A DNA stretch of 64,000 nucleotides from Micropterix aruncella. Taxonomy: Eukaryota; Arthropoda; Insecta; Lepidoptera; Micropterigidae. The DNA lies in NCBI GenBank assembly GCA_944548615.1, contig OX155963.1, positions 23,617,711 to 23,681,710 of the forward strand, given 5' to 3'. The notes below the pieces were generated by a model. It was not told where the DNA came from. It made no database searches and was given only the letters and a program-made list of their open reading frames with translations. This document shows, one piece after another, positions 1 through 10,912 of this stretch (the first letter of the stretch is position 1; every line of letters begins with the position of its first letter). The translations under genes were made by a program, and so were the position numbers.

Positions 1-129
1 GTTACCACCTGGCTAACCTCCACGTCGATATTTTTTAATCAGATTATGCGTAACATAAGTAAAACTAATGCTGTTAGGTGTAACAACCTCATAGTTCCTG
101 TTTTAAACTTATATTTCCCATTCTCGCGG

Positions 130-790
130 CTCCATGACGGGACTAGGACACGCAGTGTTGCTCAGCTGGTCGATGCGCGGGCTCGAACCATGCCATGCAG
201 CTTGGCCCACTACGGCCAGTTTGTCTTATTGGTCGGCCCTGCCTATGGTTCATCCGTATATGTGTATTTCCCTCGGAAGGCCTCAGTCAACTCTGCCTGC
301 ACTCGTAAGCAGCAGTGTGTCTGCAGTAAGTACGCTGGTGGAATTATCTCGGGCGGGCGCTGCGGACATCACTGCCCGCGTTAAATCGGGTGAATAACCG
401 GGGGAGTCTGAAAGCGTAGTTTTCTAAGACAACGGGGGTAGATGTTGACCTGCTGTCGCCTATCCATAGAAATGATCCGATGACCACCTAATATAATATC
501 ATTGATTAACAAGAGCAAAGAGCGTCACAGCCCACGGCGAAATTACCGCAAACACTAGGTAGAGGCACGCACGCACAAGTGACCTAGGACTGCGACCATT
601 CTAGTGAAAGGAGTAGTCCATCCGAAAATGGTAAACGAAGGAGCCCCACCGGCTTGCCAGTGCTCTTGCTGTTTGAGAAGAACATTGGGCCGTGGATCAG
701 TAGATTGTCCGAATCAGTAGACAGGTCAGAACTGGATCAGTAGATTGTCTTCGTCCCTCGAGTCTTCGCGACTAGATCGTCGCGGTCGGT
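130..790 (+). repeat. Diverged copy of repeat family B
   Basis: Pieces of the family B consensus appear in order: TATGGTTCA near 245; the stretch around 396-465 (gggggagtctgaaa, acgggggtagatgttgacct), which parallels gggggagtctgg and gcgggggtggttg of the better copies; and tagattgtcttcgtc near 740, which parallels the family's ggattgtcttcatc. The middle (about 480-690) does not match. The copy is old and its borders are uncertain. No exon was recognised in 1-1101. Confidence 0.4.
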
Positions 791-1101
791 CGACGAGGGC
801 GGCTGTTCCGGCGATGCGGTAGTTGGGGATTTCCGCAGAATTGTTCCGTCTAAAGCTGGTACTTCTGGCATCCTGCGGCGTCGGGACCGCTCGTACGACT
901 GCTTGTATCGGTCTACTGAGTGAAACTCTACGTCTCACGTGCGTAATTTTTACTTGATTTTAAGAGTCGCTCGCCGCGCCCGCTCCGCGTTTGCACTTCG
1001 AGCGTTGTTACATTTTTGGTTATTTTGGCGAATCTTTTTGTATTTTCGTACTGATGAGATAATAGTAAACTTATTTGAACCGTTTCCTCTCTCGTTCGCA
1101 G

Positions 1102-4100
1102 AAGTATGCAGATTCGCTGTGCGTGGCAGTGGGCGGCAGTTCGGGGATCGCGGCGGCCGAGCCGAGCGAAGACTCGAGCTACGACTCGGACTTCGACACG
1201 GACGAGGCGTGCACGAGCGCGTCCGTGAGCGCTGCGGATGCTTACCACCGCGACGTGGCGCGCACCGTCAGCGACACGCTCGCCGCAGAGTTCGCCGAGT
1301 ACGTAAGCATCACGGCGGCGAACGCCACGGACCGCGAGCCCGATCGCGACCCCGGATACACGCAACGCGTCGAATTCGCCCTCAAGGTATGAGTCCACTT
1401 GAACGGCGGGTCTTAGCACGAGCCTCGCTGATTCGTAAAGTGCATTCGGCAATATTTTATTTTATTCGGAAATCCTACAGCGTTGCAGACCAATGAAATT
1501 AACAAAATATAACATAAGGCCGATGACTGGTTTCCACATATTAACGTCATACACCAACACTTCAAATTTCAAAATTTAAATTGTCATGAGAAAGATTTTA
1601 AAAATACAAAAGATAAATCGTGTTAAAAAAACATAGCGACAGTTTTAGACACCGCCGCAGTTATTATCGCGAACACGCTAATCGTGTATAGATAGTGGTC
1701 CCCCACTCCCCGAGGCGGGATGGGACATGGGATAGCTAACGTTTAAAGCTAATTATTATGAAGGCTTAAATGAAAAATGCCTTTTTTTTAAATGAATACG
1801 CAATTTCAATGTTTGCTTTATTCATCCTATTGCTTTATTCCAGCAATTATTCATCCAAGAAAACGTCAAAAACATTTGCAAAAGCAGTCTAACAAAACAT
1901 GCTTAACTAAATTTGGGGTAACTAAATTTCACATTACGCATGGCTCGGCTGTCATGTTTGTTTTTCTTCCCTTTCAAAATGTAAACTTGCTTAGATATAC
2001 GTGCTACATTTAATAAATAAACATTATTTCTATCAATAAAAATAACTTAACATCTTACCTCGACTCTTTATGAACGATTTTTAGAAAAGGAAGATTCCGT
2101 GAGAATTTAAAAACCGCCAAAAGTTGACAAGTAAAAATAGCAACACGACCGCATCTGACTAGTAGCCCGCGAGATACCAAAGCATTCTGTATGCGTTTCG
2201 GGCAATTTAGACGAGAGCGACGGAGTAAATCCCATTCTGCTCTCTATACAGTTCCGCCCCGTTTTCCTCTACATTGAATTGAAATTAAATAATTGTTTTG
2301 TTTTAAAGTAGTTGTCGACCCCGGTACAGGTCCAATTTTCGCTCACCAATTTTGCACTCTGTATCTCATCAGTACCTACGACATCCATATCCATACTCGT
2401 CAGGTTCGTCAGATTCGTTGCCTATATTCGCGGCAGTACTGCGTGTTGGTTTAGAGTACTTTACAAATCGGAAAATTATGTTTTTTTAATGCATAGCTTT
2501 GTATCTTTATAGTTTTTGAGGTACATACTTGGAGCCCAGAATGAGCTGTAACATACTCCTCTTAAAAATAACACTTTGTTCACTCGGATCGCATACTTAG
2601 TCTCTGAGATATGCTCTCGTATATAAGCCGAATCCGAAAGTCAAAAATCGCGGGTTCACTTCGTGTGCGCAGTTGGCGACATCCAGCCGCGCGAATATTG
2701 GAGTGGCACGGGCACAAACTTTCATCCTTTTTCTTTAAAATGAAACAAAGCTGCTGTTTATTTTTAGCCGAATGTAGATGTAGTTTGAAATTACTTCGAT
2801 AGAAACTGTCGCTCATTTGGGGACGATCGCCTTCCTGTACATGTTATCGCGAGAGGGACAGAGGGAGAGGAAGATCGACAGATTAAAACTTTCCACAGCT
2901 GCTTGAGCTCTCGCTAACAACACGCATGCATTTGAAATGGTGGAACACGTCTGAATACTAGTCACCATATCAACTGATTGCGACGATTTGGACGCTTCTA
3001 TTTCCCTTTTGCTCGACACGGGCATCGAAAAGCTGATTCTCTCTTTTACTATTGTCAAAACGTAACAACTGGTAAGCAGAAATCGAGCCGGTCCTCGCTG
3101 TTTGAGGTAGGGATTCTGCTGGGCAGTGGCGTAACTAGATCTGTACATTATGTTCAAAAGTCTTTCGACTCATCTCAGGAGCTTAACATCGACAACGAGC
3201 TTAACATCAACCTAAATTGCGGTTCACCAGCAGCATAGACAATCTCAATATGTCAAAATTTAGCATAGAATTATGTTCGCCTGGACGACAATGACGGCAC
3301 GCGCTGTTCCAACGACAATTCTTTACAAAATATCTTGTATAATTGTGGTGAGTTAAGTGAGCAGGCAATTTTTAAACATAAACGATTGTTTTATGTGGGC
3401 AATCTGTGCCTTCCTCGCGATTCATAATACACGCAAAACGGTGTAATTATTGATCCTCTTTTACCACAGAAACAGAGACCGCTTTGACGTCACTCCAGAA
3501 TGATATACTATACGATATATTAATCACCTGTTTAGGGGATCTGGTTTTACAGATTTTAGAGGCGTCATTAATTTTGCTTCGGCCAAAATAAATTTCGAGA
3601 AATCTTCATTTTAGTGACTTCGTTTAGCAGCTTTTGCTGTATTTCGCCCAAATCTGTAGCGAGGCGTTTGTGAAAGAAAGGTCTCCACATTTTTGGTCTT
3701 CATGTCTTTTTTGTTTGTTCCAGTTGGGTTACACGGAAAAGCTGGTACGCGCGGCTCTTGCGAAGCTCGGTCCTAGTCCCGAACAAAACGAGCTTCTCGC
3801 AGAGCTGATTCGTCTGGGAGCGCAATGCCCGCGGCAGACGGAGTCGCCACCCGACGGGGAAGCGCGCTCTCCCGAAGGCGTCGTCGCCAGGGAGATCGCC
3901 GCCAACTCCGGCAGCGATTCTTTGCTGCGTCACATCGTCATCGACGGCAGCAACGTTGCTATGAGGTAAACTTCACGCGATGTATATAAAAGCGATGTAA
4001 ACTCTTAAAGGCGGTGTCGAGTTAGATGTCCTCTTCGTTACCATCAGCAGTTGGTCTTCTTCAGAAGTCGAAGATTGTGAAAGCTTTTTTAAACAGCGTG

Positions 4101-6029
4101 GCGGTACTCAATCTTTACCACTATCGTTAGTTTTTAAACCACGATGTTTTCCCCCATTCTGATCCAGGCTTCCGTCTATTTTACCTTGCACTGCAGGGAC
4201 GTTTCTGGTGATTGGAAAGTACTCTAGGTTCTTTCTTTGGTGGTGGTTAACTTTCTTATTTTCGAATCGTCGACATTGCGCATCGTGGCTGCCTAGGATA
4301 TCTTCGGAATATTTTGCCTGCGATATTTGGCGGTCTTTTATCTAGTATCATCGGCCGTCATGGAACACAGTTTAGAGAGCAGACGCGGCACAGGTGTCGG
4401 GCGAAGACGTGAGACGTGGCGTGTTTTGTCATCCCCTCCATGTTAACGTATGAATCATAACAGAACGCGACGGGGGCGTGCCTCTTCGGCGACCTTTTCG
4501 CTCCCACTATGCGCTGAGAGTTCCCAATTATCACGGGCGCCGATTTCGTCGCAGCTTCGGGGCGAGGCAACTTCCTGCCTGACATATTGCGTAACGAGTC
4601 TATCGACGCGCAAAGGAAGACAATTTCGCGTCTCTAAGTCCCTCGTGTCACACGTCCCCGATTTCGATTTTCTTCGGCGGCTGCGATCTCCCGGGCGACA
4701 CTTTCCTTTTGTTGCCTCCTTTTTCTAATAGTCACCTGAACTACCGCAGTCTAAGAGAAGAAATACTTCGCCTCGCCATTCGGATCGCGCAGCTTCACTG
4801 GCACCGTTTTCGATAGAATTTTACCTTGCGGCCGCACGTCCCAATGCCGCTTCGTCGTCACCCTACGGCCGTCCGACCTCCCGCTTTATCGATCGTCATT
4901 CGATCGACTCTCGCGATCGGTATCCTAATGCGCGTTTTTTCTTCGTTGCAGCCACGGCAACAAGGAGGTGTTTTCGTGTCGCGGGATAAAAATTTCCGTG
5001 GACTGGTTCCGCGCCCGCGGGCACAGAGAGATAACCGTGTTCGTGCCCAAGTGGCGGAAGGAGGCCGGCAGGCCGGACAGCCCGATCGCCGACAGGGAGA
5101 TCCTGCAGGAGCTGGAGCGAGAGCGGCTGCTCGTGTTCACGCCGAGCCGGCTCGTCGGCGGCAAGCGGCTCGTCTGCTACGACGACCGCTACGTGCTGCG
5201 GCTGGCCGCCGAGACGGACGGCGTGGTCGTCTCCAACGACAACTACCGCGACCTCGCGCAGGAGAACCCCGACTTCCGGCGCGTCGTCGAGGAGCGCCTG
5301 CTCATGTACTCGTTCGTGAGCGACCGCTTCATGCCGCCGGACGACCCGCTCGGCCGCGGCGGGCCCGACCTCGACCGCTTCCTGCGCGCGCGGCCGCGGC
5401 CCGACCCGCCGCCGCCGCCCTGCCCCTACGCGCGCAAGTGCACCTACGGCAACAAGTGCAAGTTCGACCACCCCGAGCGCGGCAGCCGGCCGCACAAGTC
5501 GGTCGCCGAGCGGCTGTCGGAGCGCGCGGCGCGGGCGCTGCGGGCGCGCGCGCGCGACCTGCACGCTGTCAGCCTGCCGCTGCCGGCCGCCGCCGCCAAG
5601 GCGCCGCTCGCGCGCGCCGCGTCCGACGCGCGCGCGCCGCCGCGCTTCGACCCGCTCGTCGCCGCGCACTTCGAGCGCGCGCAGCGGCCGCCCGACGCCG
5701 GCGAGCCCGTCAACCCGCACCGCAAGCTGCGGCGCCGCCTCACGCCCAACCCGCCGCGCGAGCCGCCGTCGCCGCCGCCGGAGCACTCGCGCGCGGCGCG
5801 CGTGGCGTCGGCGCCGGCGCCGGGCGCCGGGCCGCCGGTGCGCGCGGCCGCCGCGCCGTCCGCCTCGGAGCCCGCGCTGCACCTGTGGGAGGCGCGCCGC
5901 CGCATGCACTTCCGCCTGGCGAGCATCTTCCCGGAAGAGCAGGTCGCGCGCGCGATGGCCGCCTACCCGGACGAGACGGACGCGCAGAAGATCTGCGCCG
6001 TCATCCTGACGCTCTTCCACAAACGCTGA
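1102..6029 (+). CDS. Regnase/ZC3H12-family endoribonuclease, last three exons
   Basis: Exons 1102-1386, 3724-3965 and 4952-6029 have AG/GT borders and phases that join into 534 residues ending at TGA 6027-6029. The first visible exon begins at an acceptor, so the start codon is left of the window. Domains in order: an acidic serine-rich stretch; a UBA-like helical segment (VEFALK joined to [16 protein letters not shown]); the NYN/PIN ribonuclease core with [10 protein letters not shown] across the exon 2/3 junction, [10 protein letters not shown] and [12 protein letters not shown] carrying the acidic catalytic residues; a CCCH zinc finger (C-x5-C-x5-C-x3-H, from about 5421); a low-complexity proline/alanine/arginine linker; and a C-terminal domain with [10 protein letters not shown]. 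Family members degrade stem-loop mRNAs, such as immune transcripts, in the cytoplasm. The last exon is extremely GC-rich, which produces long false ORFs in other frames. The family assignment is firm; the orthologue within ZC3H12A-D is not resolved. Confidence 0.95.
1387..3723 (+). other. Regnase intron without recognised content
   Basis: AT-rich intron. Short ORFs such as those at 2580-2816 and 2813-3157 on the minus strand carry no recognisable domain and lack splice or codon support. No repeat shared with the rest of the window was noticed. Confidence 0.5.
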
Positions 6030-6587
6030 GGACCGCGGCGCCTTCTCCGCGTCGCGCGCCCGATCTCACATTGAAATCGCGGCGCGACGCGAACGTGAAT
6101 TTCTTAACGTCCGTTATTAAATGTGTCGCGTATTATATACGCGGAGCGGCGATTTCGCTACGGCGCACCGAGCCCCCGTCGACTGTATCAGAACGACGTC
6201 TCTGTCGTCGCTTTTATTGCGAAAATTTTATTTCGTATCGATCGCGAAAAGAGAAAACGGTATAATTATCCTCTTGAAATTTGATTTATTTCAAATTGAA
6301 TTTATATAATCCCGAATATGCCATGCATGTAAACGACAATGTAAGATAAAAATATCTGCCCTAGTTTATTTTTTATAGTTTAATTTTCGTAGTCGTATTT
6401 AATTTTAAGATAGAAGTCTCGCATCCCTTTAGAAATTCAGATTATATTCTATTCGCCGACGATTCGCTTCGATAGTAAACTGCGAGCGCGACTCGTTCGC
6501 TTCGATTACAGACTATTATTTTATAGGAAAATCTATATTATCAGCCCGTACTACTTGTTAACTCTTAATTTGTTACGCCGGTATAAA
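6030..6587 (+). other. Shared 3' UTR region between convergent genes
   Basis: This AT-rich stretch lies between the stop codons of the Regnase-like gene (plus) and the Rpp38-like gene (minus). AATAAA on the plus strand at 6597-6602 falls inside the last codons of the opposing gene, and the complement TTTATT at about 6365-6370 could serve the minus gene. If these signals are used, the two 3' ends overlap. No other coding signal was seen. Confidence 0.5.
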
Positions 6588-7432
6588 TTACCGTTTAATA
6601 AAATGTTTACTATTTATGTTTGTTTCATTTGGAAAGTTGGACTTTTTGTATTTTTTCTTCGGTCTATCGGGGTTGCTGTGGTATCGCTTCAAAACCATAG
6701 ATTTAAACGCGGTCGAATCTATTCCTTTCACTTCTTTTACTTTTACGAAATCGGTTCTTTTAGAGTTCCGTTTAGCTTCATAATTTTCCGGAATGAATAC
6801 CCTGCGATTGGGATCGACGCGAAGTAAATACTCAAACTTTTTAACCGGAGTCGTATCGTCCGATAACTTGTCATCGTCCATTTTATCATCCGTGATATCT
6901 AATGTTGACAATGAATTCCCGTTTGTAGAATTATTCTTACTAATATCGAGCATTGTATCGAGTAGTTGCTTCGTAACGGTGTGATCTGAATTTTTACCGA
7001 GTCCTATGCAAGCAGAATTAAACTGAAATGTTTTCTTAATTATAGATTTTAAATTAGGGATACACAAAAGTGGAATATTTTGATTGACAGCCATGTTTAC
7101 GAGATGTTTTACTAAGATCCTCGGGTCGATATTTGCATCAATCAGCAGCGCGGTACAATTCTTCTTTTGTAGTGTTCGTGTAAGTTCACCGATTCCGCAT
7201 ATGAAATGTTTCCTGAAACAAAGAGTATTTTGCAACATAAATCGGCATTACTGTGGGGACTAAAGTATAAAAAATAAATTCTTACTTCAATGGATGCTTT
7301 GGTCGTCGAGGTCTCTCAGCTTTTGGGATTTTCTTCAACTCCGTCCAGTGCGGCGAAACCACTGTATCTATCGAAGGTATGGAATCAAATATTCTCATTA
7401 TTCGATTGGTTTCATCCGCTGATGGCACAGGC
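6588..7432 (-). CDS. Rpp38-like RNase P/MRP protein subunit (L7Ae fold), 5' end missing
   Basis: Two minus-strand exons, 7432-7286 and 7212-6588, join in frame (PLK then KHFICGIGELTRTL) across a 73-bp intron. They encode about 256 residues ending at TAA 6590-6588. The first exon seen starts at an acceptor in phase 2, so a short N-terminal exon remains unplaced to the right. The core HFICGIGELTRTLQ, CTALLIDANIDP, LVNMAVNQNIPLLCIP and FNSACIGLGK matches the L7Ae/L30e/S12e/Gadd45 fold as used in Rpp38, which binds kink-turn RNA in RNase P and RNase MRP. An acidic linker (DDKMDDDKLSDD) and a basic C-terminal tail (RPKKKYKK) follow, as in Rpp38. Other L7Ae proteins such as NHP2 or SNU13 are much shorter, which favours Rpp38. 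Confidence 0.82.
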
Positions 7433-7544
7433 CTGTCAATTCAAAAAGAGACAAAATTGTTTAGTGAGGTCTTCCTAACTGATTTAAAGGGCAAAGGAAC
7501 TAAATTTTGCTCTTTTTGCCAATGACCTGTTTTTTTTTGCAAGT

Positions 7545-7905
7545 TTTACCGTATGCCATTCTATCATTCAAGATAACATCAACAGCATAGAGTAGTGGAC
7601 AAAAACAATATAGACAAATACAGACAAAAACAATATAAACAAGCCTGCTAGCCCGAGACTGCAAAACTAATGGAAAAGTACTACAATATATCAAGACCCA
7701 GAAGGACCTCAAAGTAACTTATTATCTCAAGTAGGAGGCAGTTAGGATAGTTAAGAAAGCTATTGATAAAGGCTTTTTCTTTTATGACCAGCAACCTTTT
7801 CTCGAATTATACAGGATCTGTGTGCCCGCTCCTCAAATACTCATAACAGATTGGAATCCTTATTTTAGAAAGGACATACAGTACTATGCGAATTAATTGG
7901 AACAA
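7545..7905 (+). mobile_element. CR1-type LINE relic
   Basis: Frame-broken translation carries GKVLQYIKTQKDLKV, VKKAIDKGFFF and WNPYFRKDIQYY, matching the thumb and C-terminal part of the CR1 reverse transcriptase in this window (WNPYFKKDIDLLERVQ in the 32.8-35.4 kb copy). Internal stops are present and both ends are lost. It lies just upstream of the first visible Rpp38 exon, in the opposite sense. Confidence 0.6.
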
Positions 7906-8049
7906 AGAGTATTGTTCTTCAAAAAGTGCTTTATTAAACATAAACGTACGAAAACAGTACTGGTTATTAACATACATATTAAACATACAAAAACGGTACT
8001 TTATTAAACATAAACATACAAAAACAGTAGTGGTTATAGATTGTTAGTT

Positions 8050-8334
8050 TTAATATAGAATGTGTCCGCCTTTTGCGTTGATAACACCTTTCACTCTTCC
8101 TTTTTGTTTTGACAGCTTCCTTTCAGTATCGTGAAACCAGACTTGAATTACTGCCTTGATCATCTTGGTTTTCGTTGAACAATCCATCTTGTAGCGCCGT
8201 TTTTTGCAAATGGCCCAGAGGACATACAAGCTACAAGAACGACATAACAGCCTGGTTTTCCCGAACTGTAAGATTTTTTCCAAACAGGTTAGAGATTGAT
8301 AGGTAGGGAATGTTGTGAGAAAAGTGTACCACAC
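8050..8334 (-). pseudogene. Tc1/mariner-type transposase C-terminal relic
   Basis: The minus-strand ORF ends with VKGVINAKGGHILY, the typical C-terminus of Tc1-like transposases (VIxAKGGHxxY). LWAICKKRRYKMDCSTKTKMIKAVIQVWF corresponds to the preceding helices. The DDE residues and N-terminal DNA-binding region are absent. No terminal inverted repeats were found. Confidence 0.6.
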
Positions 8335-8439
8335 AAGTGCATTGAACTGTCAGCAGACCATATTGAAAAATAAAAATAATGTATTTTAATCCGTTGTCGT
8401 TTTATTGCTGTTATTGATTATTGAATGCTCTGCGTATAA

Positions 8440-8640
8440 TAAATAAAAATAAAATACAAACGGAGCTGCCATGGAATTCACCGACCAAAAATCGGGCCCA
8501 TCATATATAATTATTACACTTCTGGGAGGTGAAGGGTGGATTCCGGACTTACGACCGGCGGTGGTAGGTTTAGGACAGCTGTCTTGCCACATGTGAGCGT
8601 CACCTTACGACCCATTCACTCCCCCTTCGAAGCCATAGAA
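8440..8640 (-). mobile_element. 3' end of the restriction-endonuclease-type LINE family (copy 1)
   Basis: The stretch from tacaaacggagctgcc to ttcgaagccatagaa is about 85-90% similar by eye to 21545-21735 and 50690-50870. It comprises the 3' untranslated region and the last codons (encoding LRRGSEWV) of the element whose reverse-oriented ORF is at 21695-22680. The tail is AATA-rich on the element's 3' side. Confidence 0.75.
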
Positions 8641-8738
8641 AGATTAAAAATAATAGTACGTAAAGGGCATCCTTCCGTGCTACCCAAGGCGAGTCTCTCT
8701 GATCAGGTAACGTATAGCGAGTATGCGAGATCCCATAT

Positions 8739-9020
8739 ATTATAAATAGGATAGAAAACGAATTTACCGCGTGAAATTTGTAGGACCCGACGTTTCGGTG
8801 ACGTTGCAGCCGCCGTTGTCTAGGGTAGACTGAAGAGCTGTCAGTCCGTTGTTTTGCGGGTAGGCCGCAAACCGCTGCCGCCACTGCGTAGGTTATAACG
8901 GTGGTGGGGGGCCGGGCTCGAAACGTCGGGTCCTACAAATTTCACGCGGTAAATTCGTTTTCTATCCTATTTATAATGTCAAACAACCGCGATAGTCTTC
9001 GATTTTATATCCCATATATT
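8739..9020. repeat. Penelope-like terminal repeat in inverted arrangement
   Basis: 8739-8797 and 8919-8977 are a perfect 59-bp inverted repeat separated by 121 bp. The right arm and the sequence to about 9015 (cgaaacgtcggg, tcctacaaatttcac, ggtaaattcgttt, gtcaaacaaccgc) also occur at 55822-55905, directly after the GIY-YIG coding region of a Penelope-like element. This is therefore a solo or paired terminal repeat of that element. The left arm read in reverse carries ccgaaacgtcgggtcctac, which resembles the GAAA-helix III-cleavage site part of hammerhead ribozymes known from Penelope-like elements. Confidence 0.7.
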
Positions 9021-9209
9021 GTCTACCATGAAAACAGCATCTAAATGTGCCACCTGCAATTCTTCGCCGTCCGCCTTGGCATTTATGCAGTTTAGCGAAC
9101 TCGTCTACATTGACAATGTTTTAATGTCTCCATAATAAATTCAACACACTGATAAGTGACAAATAGGTGTTTAAAGAAGCGTCACCGTCACTCTTGCATG
9201 GTTGGTTAA

Positions 9210-10549
9210 CCCTAGAAAGATAATCTACGTCAAAATGACTCCCGCGCCGACGAAATTTTGCTGTAACTTTTTAAATTGTGTGAATCCGGTGATGTGCATT
9301 CCGGACATCTCAGTCCGCGCCGGGAACTAGCGAAGGGCGCACGTATCAAACTGGTAAGTTCCCGCCATTTCGATATTTTACCGCCATAGGAGTCAAAATG
9401 ACGTATGATTATCTTTTACGTGACTTTTACGATTTTTGATATAGCGTATTAAGTTATTTTTTTTTGTTGGATCGGTTTGTTTTTGCTGTTTTTGACATTT
9501 GTTTTTGTTTTATAGAGAGCTTGAACGTACATTCAGTAAAATGGCGAGAAGAAATTTAGACGAGGAAGGCATTCTGGCTGCACTTTTAGATAATGAGGAG
9601 GAGGCCATATCCGCTGATACAGACAGTGAAGTCGAAGATCACGTAAGTAAGGATGAAGTCCAGAGCGATTACGAGGAGAGATGTGAAGATGCTTCTGTCA
9701 ATGAAACAACCGGCAAACCAGAAATGATTATGTTCTACAATCAAACCAAAGGCGGGGTGGGGTGGACACGCTAGACCAAATGTGTTCCATAATTTCATGT
9801 AGTAGAAAGACAAATAGATGGCCCATGGCCGTTTTCTATGGGATGATAAATATTGCCTGCATAAATGCTTATATTATATACTCCCACAACGTTGCCAGTA
9901 AAGGCTCTGAATCGCAATAAATTTATGAAACACCTAAGTAATGCTCTTACATCGCCCTATATCGCGATTGGATATACCAACTTTGAAAAGGTATTTACGG
10001 GACAGTATCGCGTCTATCGTGCCAAAAAACCCTCAAGATCAAGAAGAAGAGCGTCCCGAGGTACCAGCAGCCAAGAAACGAGCCTATTGTAAATATTGCC
10101 CTTCCAAAATAAAGAGGAAGGCGAATGCCTCGTGCACAAAATGCAAAGCAATAATTTGCCGAGAGCATAACGTTGACATGTGCCAAAAATGTTTTCAGTG
10201 ATGTTTCAATAGTTATTATCTAGTTTAAGGACAATAATATCTGATGTTACTTGAATTATAACATAAAAAGGCTGATTAATGTAATAGGTAAAAAAACTAT
10301 ACTGAAGAAAATAATGTTCCTATTTTTTGTTAATTTTTCAGAAGTTTGAGTTTTGTTGTAATTTTCTTAATAAAAAGTAAACGTAATTTCGTAAATATCG
10401 GATGTTTTATTTCAAAATACATGATACAACACATATCTTTTTAATTTATTAAAATGTATAAAAAATTATTGATTTTACAACTAATTAAACCTATGGAGTC
10501 AATTTGACGTATCTTTAACGTACAACTAAATATGATTATCTTTCTAGGG
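9210..10549 (+). mobile_element. Internally deleted piggyBac element with intact ends
   Basis: The element is flanked by TTAA at 9206-9209 and 10550-10553. Its ends are CCCTAGAAAGATAATC and the reverse complement GATTATCTTTCTAGGG, the terminal repeats of the Trichoplusia ni piggyBac. Length is 1,340 bp, compared with about 2.5 kb for a complete element. A subterminal motif of the ACGTTAAAGAT type is also present near the 3' end (about 10510-10525 in reverse). The inside joins the transposase N-terminus to its C-terminus and lacks the catalytic core. The element should be immobile alone but could move if a related transposase is present. Confidence 0.93.
9541..10201 (+). pseudogene. piggyBac transposase remnant, core deleted and frame broken
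   Basis: An ATG at 9541 opens ILAALLDNEEEAISADTDSEVEDHVSKDEVQSD, the acidic N-terminal region of piggyBac transposase. This runs directly into EDASVNETTGKPEMIMFYNQTKGGV from near the third catalytic region, skipping roughly 400 residues including the first two catalytic aspartates. A short insertion at about 9750-9765 shifts the frame (VDTLDQMCSIISCSRKTNRWPMA continues in another frame), an in-frame TAA follows near 9918, and a second shift comes before PTLKRYLRDSI. The cysteine-rich C-terminal domain (YCKYCPSKIKRKANASCTKCK) remains readable to the stop at 10201. It is not functional. Confidence 0.9.
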
Positions 10550-10778
10550 TTAAAATAGTTTTTTTCAAACGGTTCACAAGCACCTATAGGTATGGCAGTA
10601 GGGTGTTAGTTTTTTTTAAAAGCTTCATAAACACCTATTTGGCGGTCTTAGGTTGTTAGTTTTTTTTAATATCACAGAGTTAGCTAAACTGCATAAATTC
10701 CCCTGCCTGCCCTACATATGCAGTTTCGGGTTGTTTGTATGAAATAAGAGGCTAGTTATAACGTGTAATGTCCGCTTT

Positions 10779-10902
10779 ACACGTTGGCCAATGCTTTGGG
10801 CCACTGCCTATGTCTCTAACTCTTTCCCGTGTATTTTTCACAAGTCACAGTGGGCCGACTCGCTTCCACCTTAGCGATGCGGCCAAGCATTGGTCAACGT
10901 GT
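10779..10902. mobile_element. Short MITE with about 18-bp terminal inverted repeats (copy 1)
   Basis: The ends acacgttggccaatgctt and aagcattggtcaacgtgt are inverted repeats with one mismatch, 124 bp overall. A diverged copy lies at about 11868-11982. No coding capacity; superfamily not assigned. Confidence 0.6.
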
Positions 10903-10912
10903 GGAGCTGGCA

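Noticed and set aside
4826..6265. 479-residue plus-strand ORF and 374-residue minus-strand ORF over the Regnase last exon
   Set aside because: Arginine/alanine-rich translations caused by GC-rich DNA. The 4968 frame carries the conserved NYN domain and zinc finger, so the other frames are shadows.
9499..9774. A functional piggyBac transposase
   Set aside because: It lacks about 400 central residues including catalytic aspartates, and is frame-shifted.
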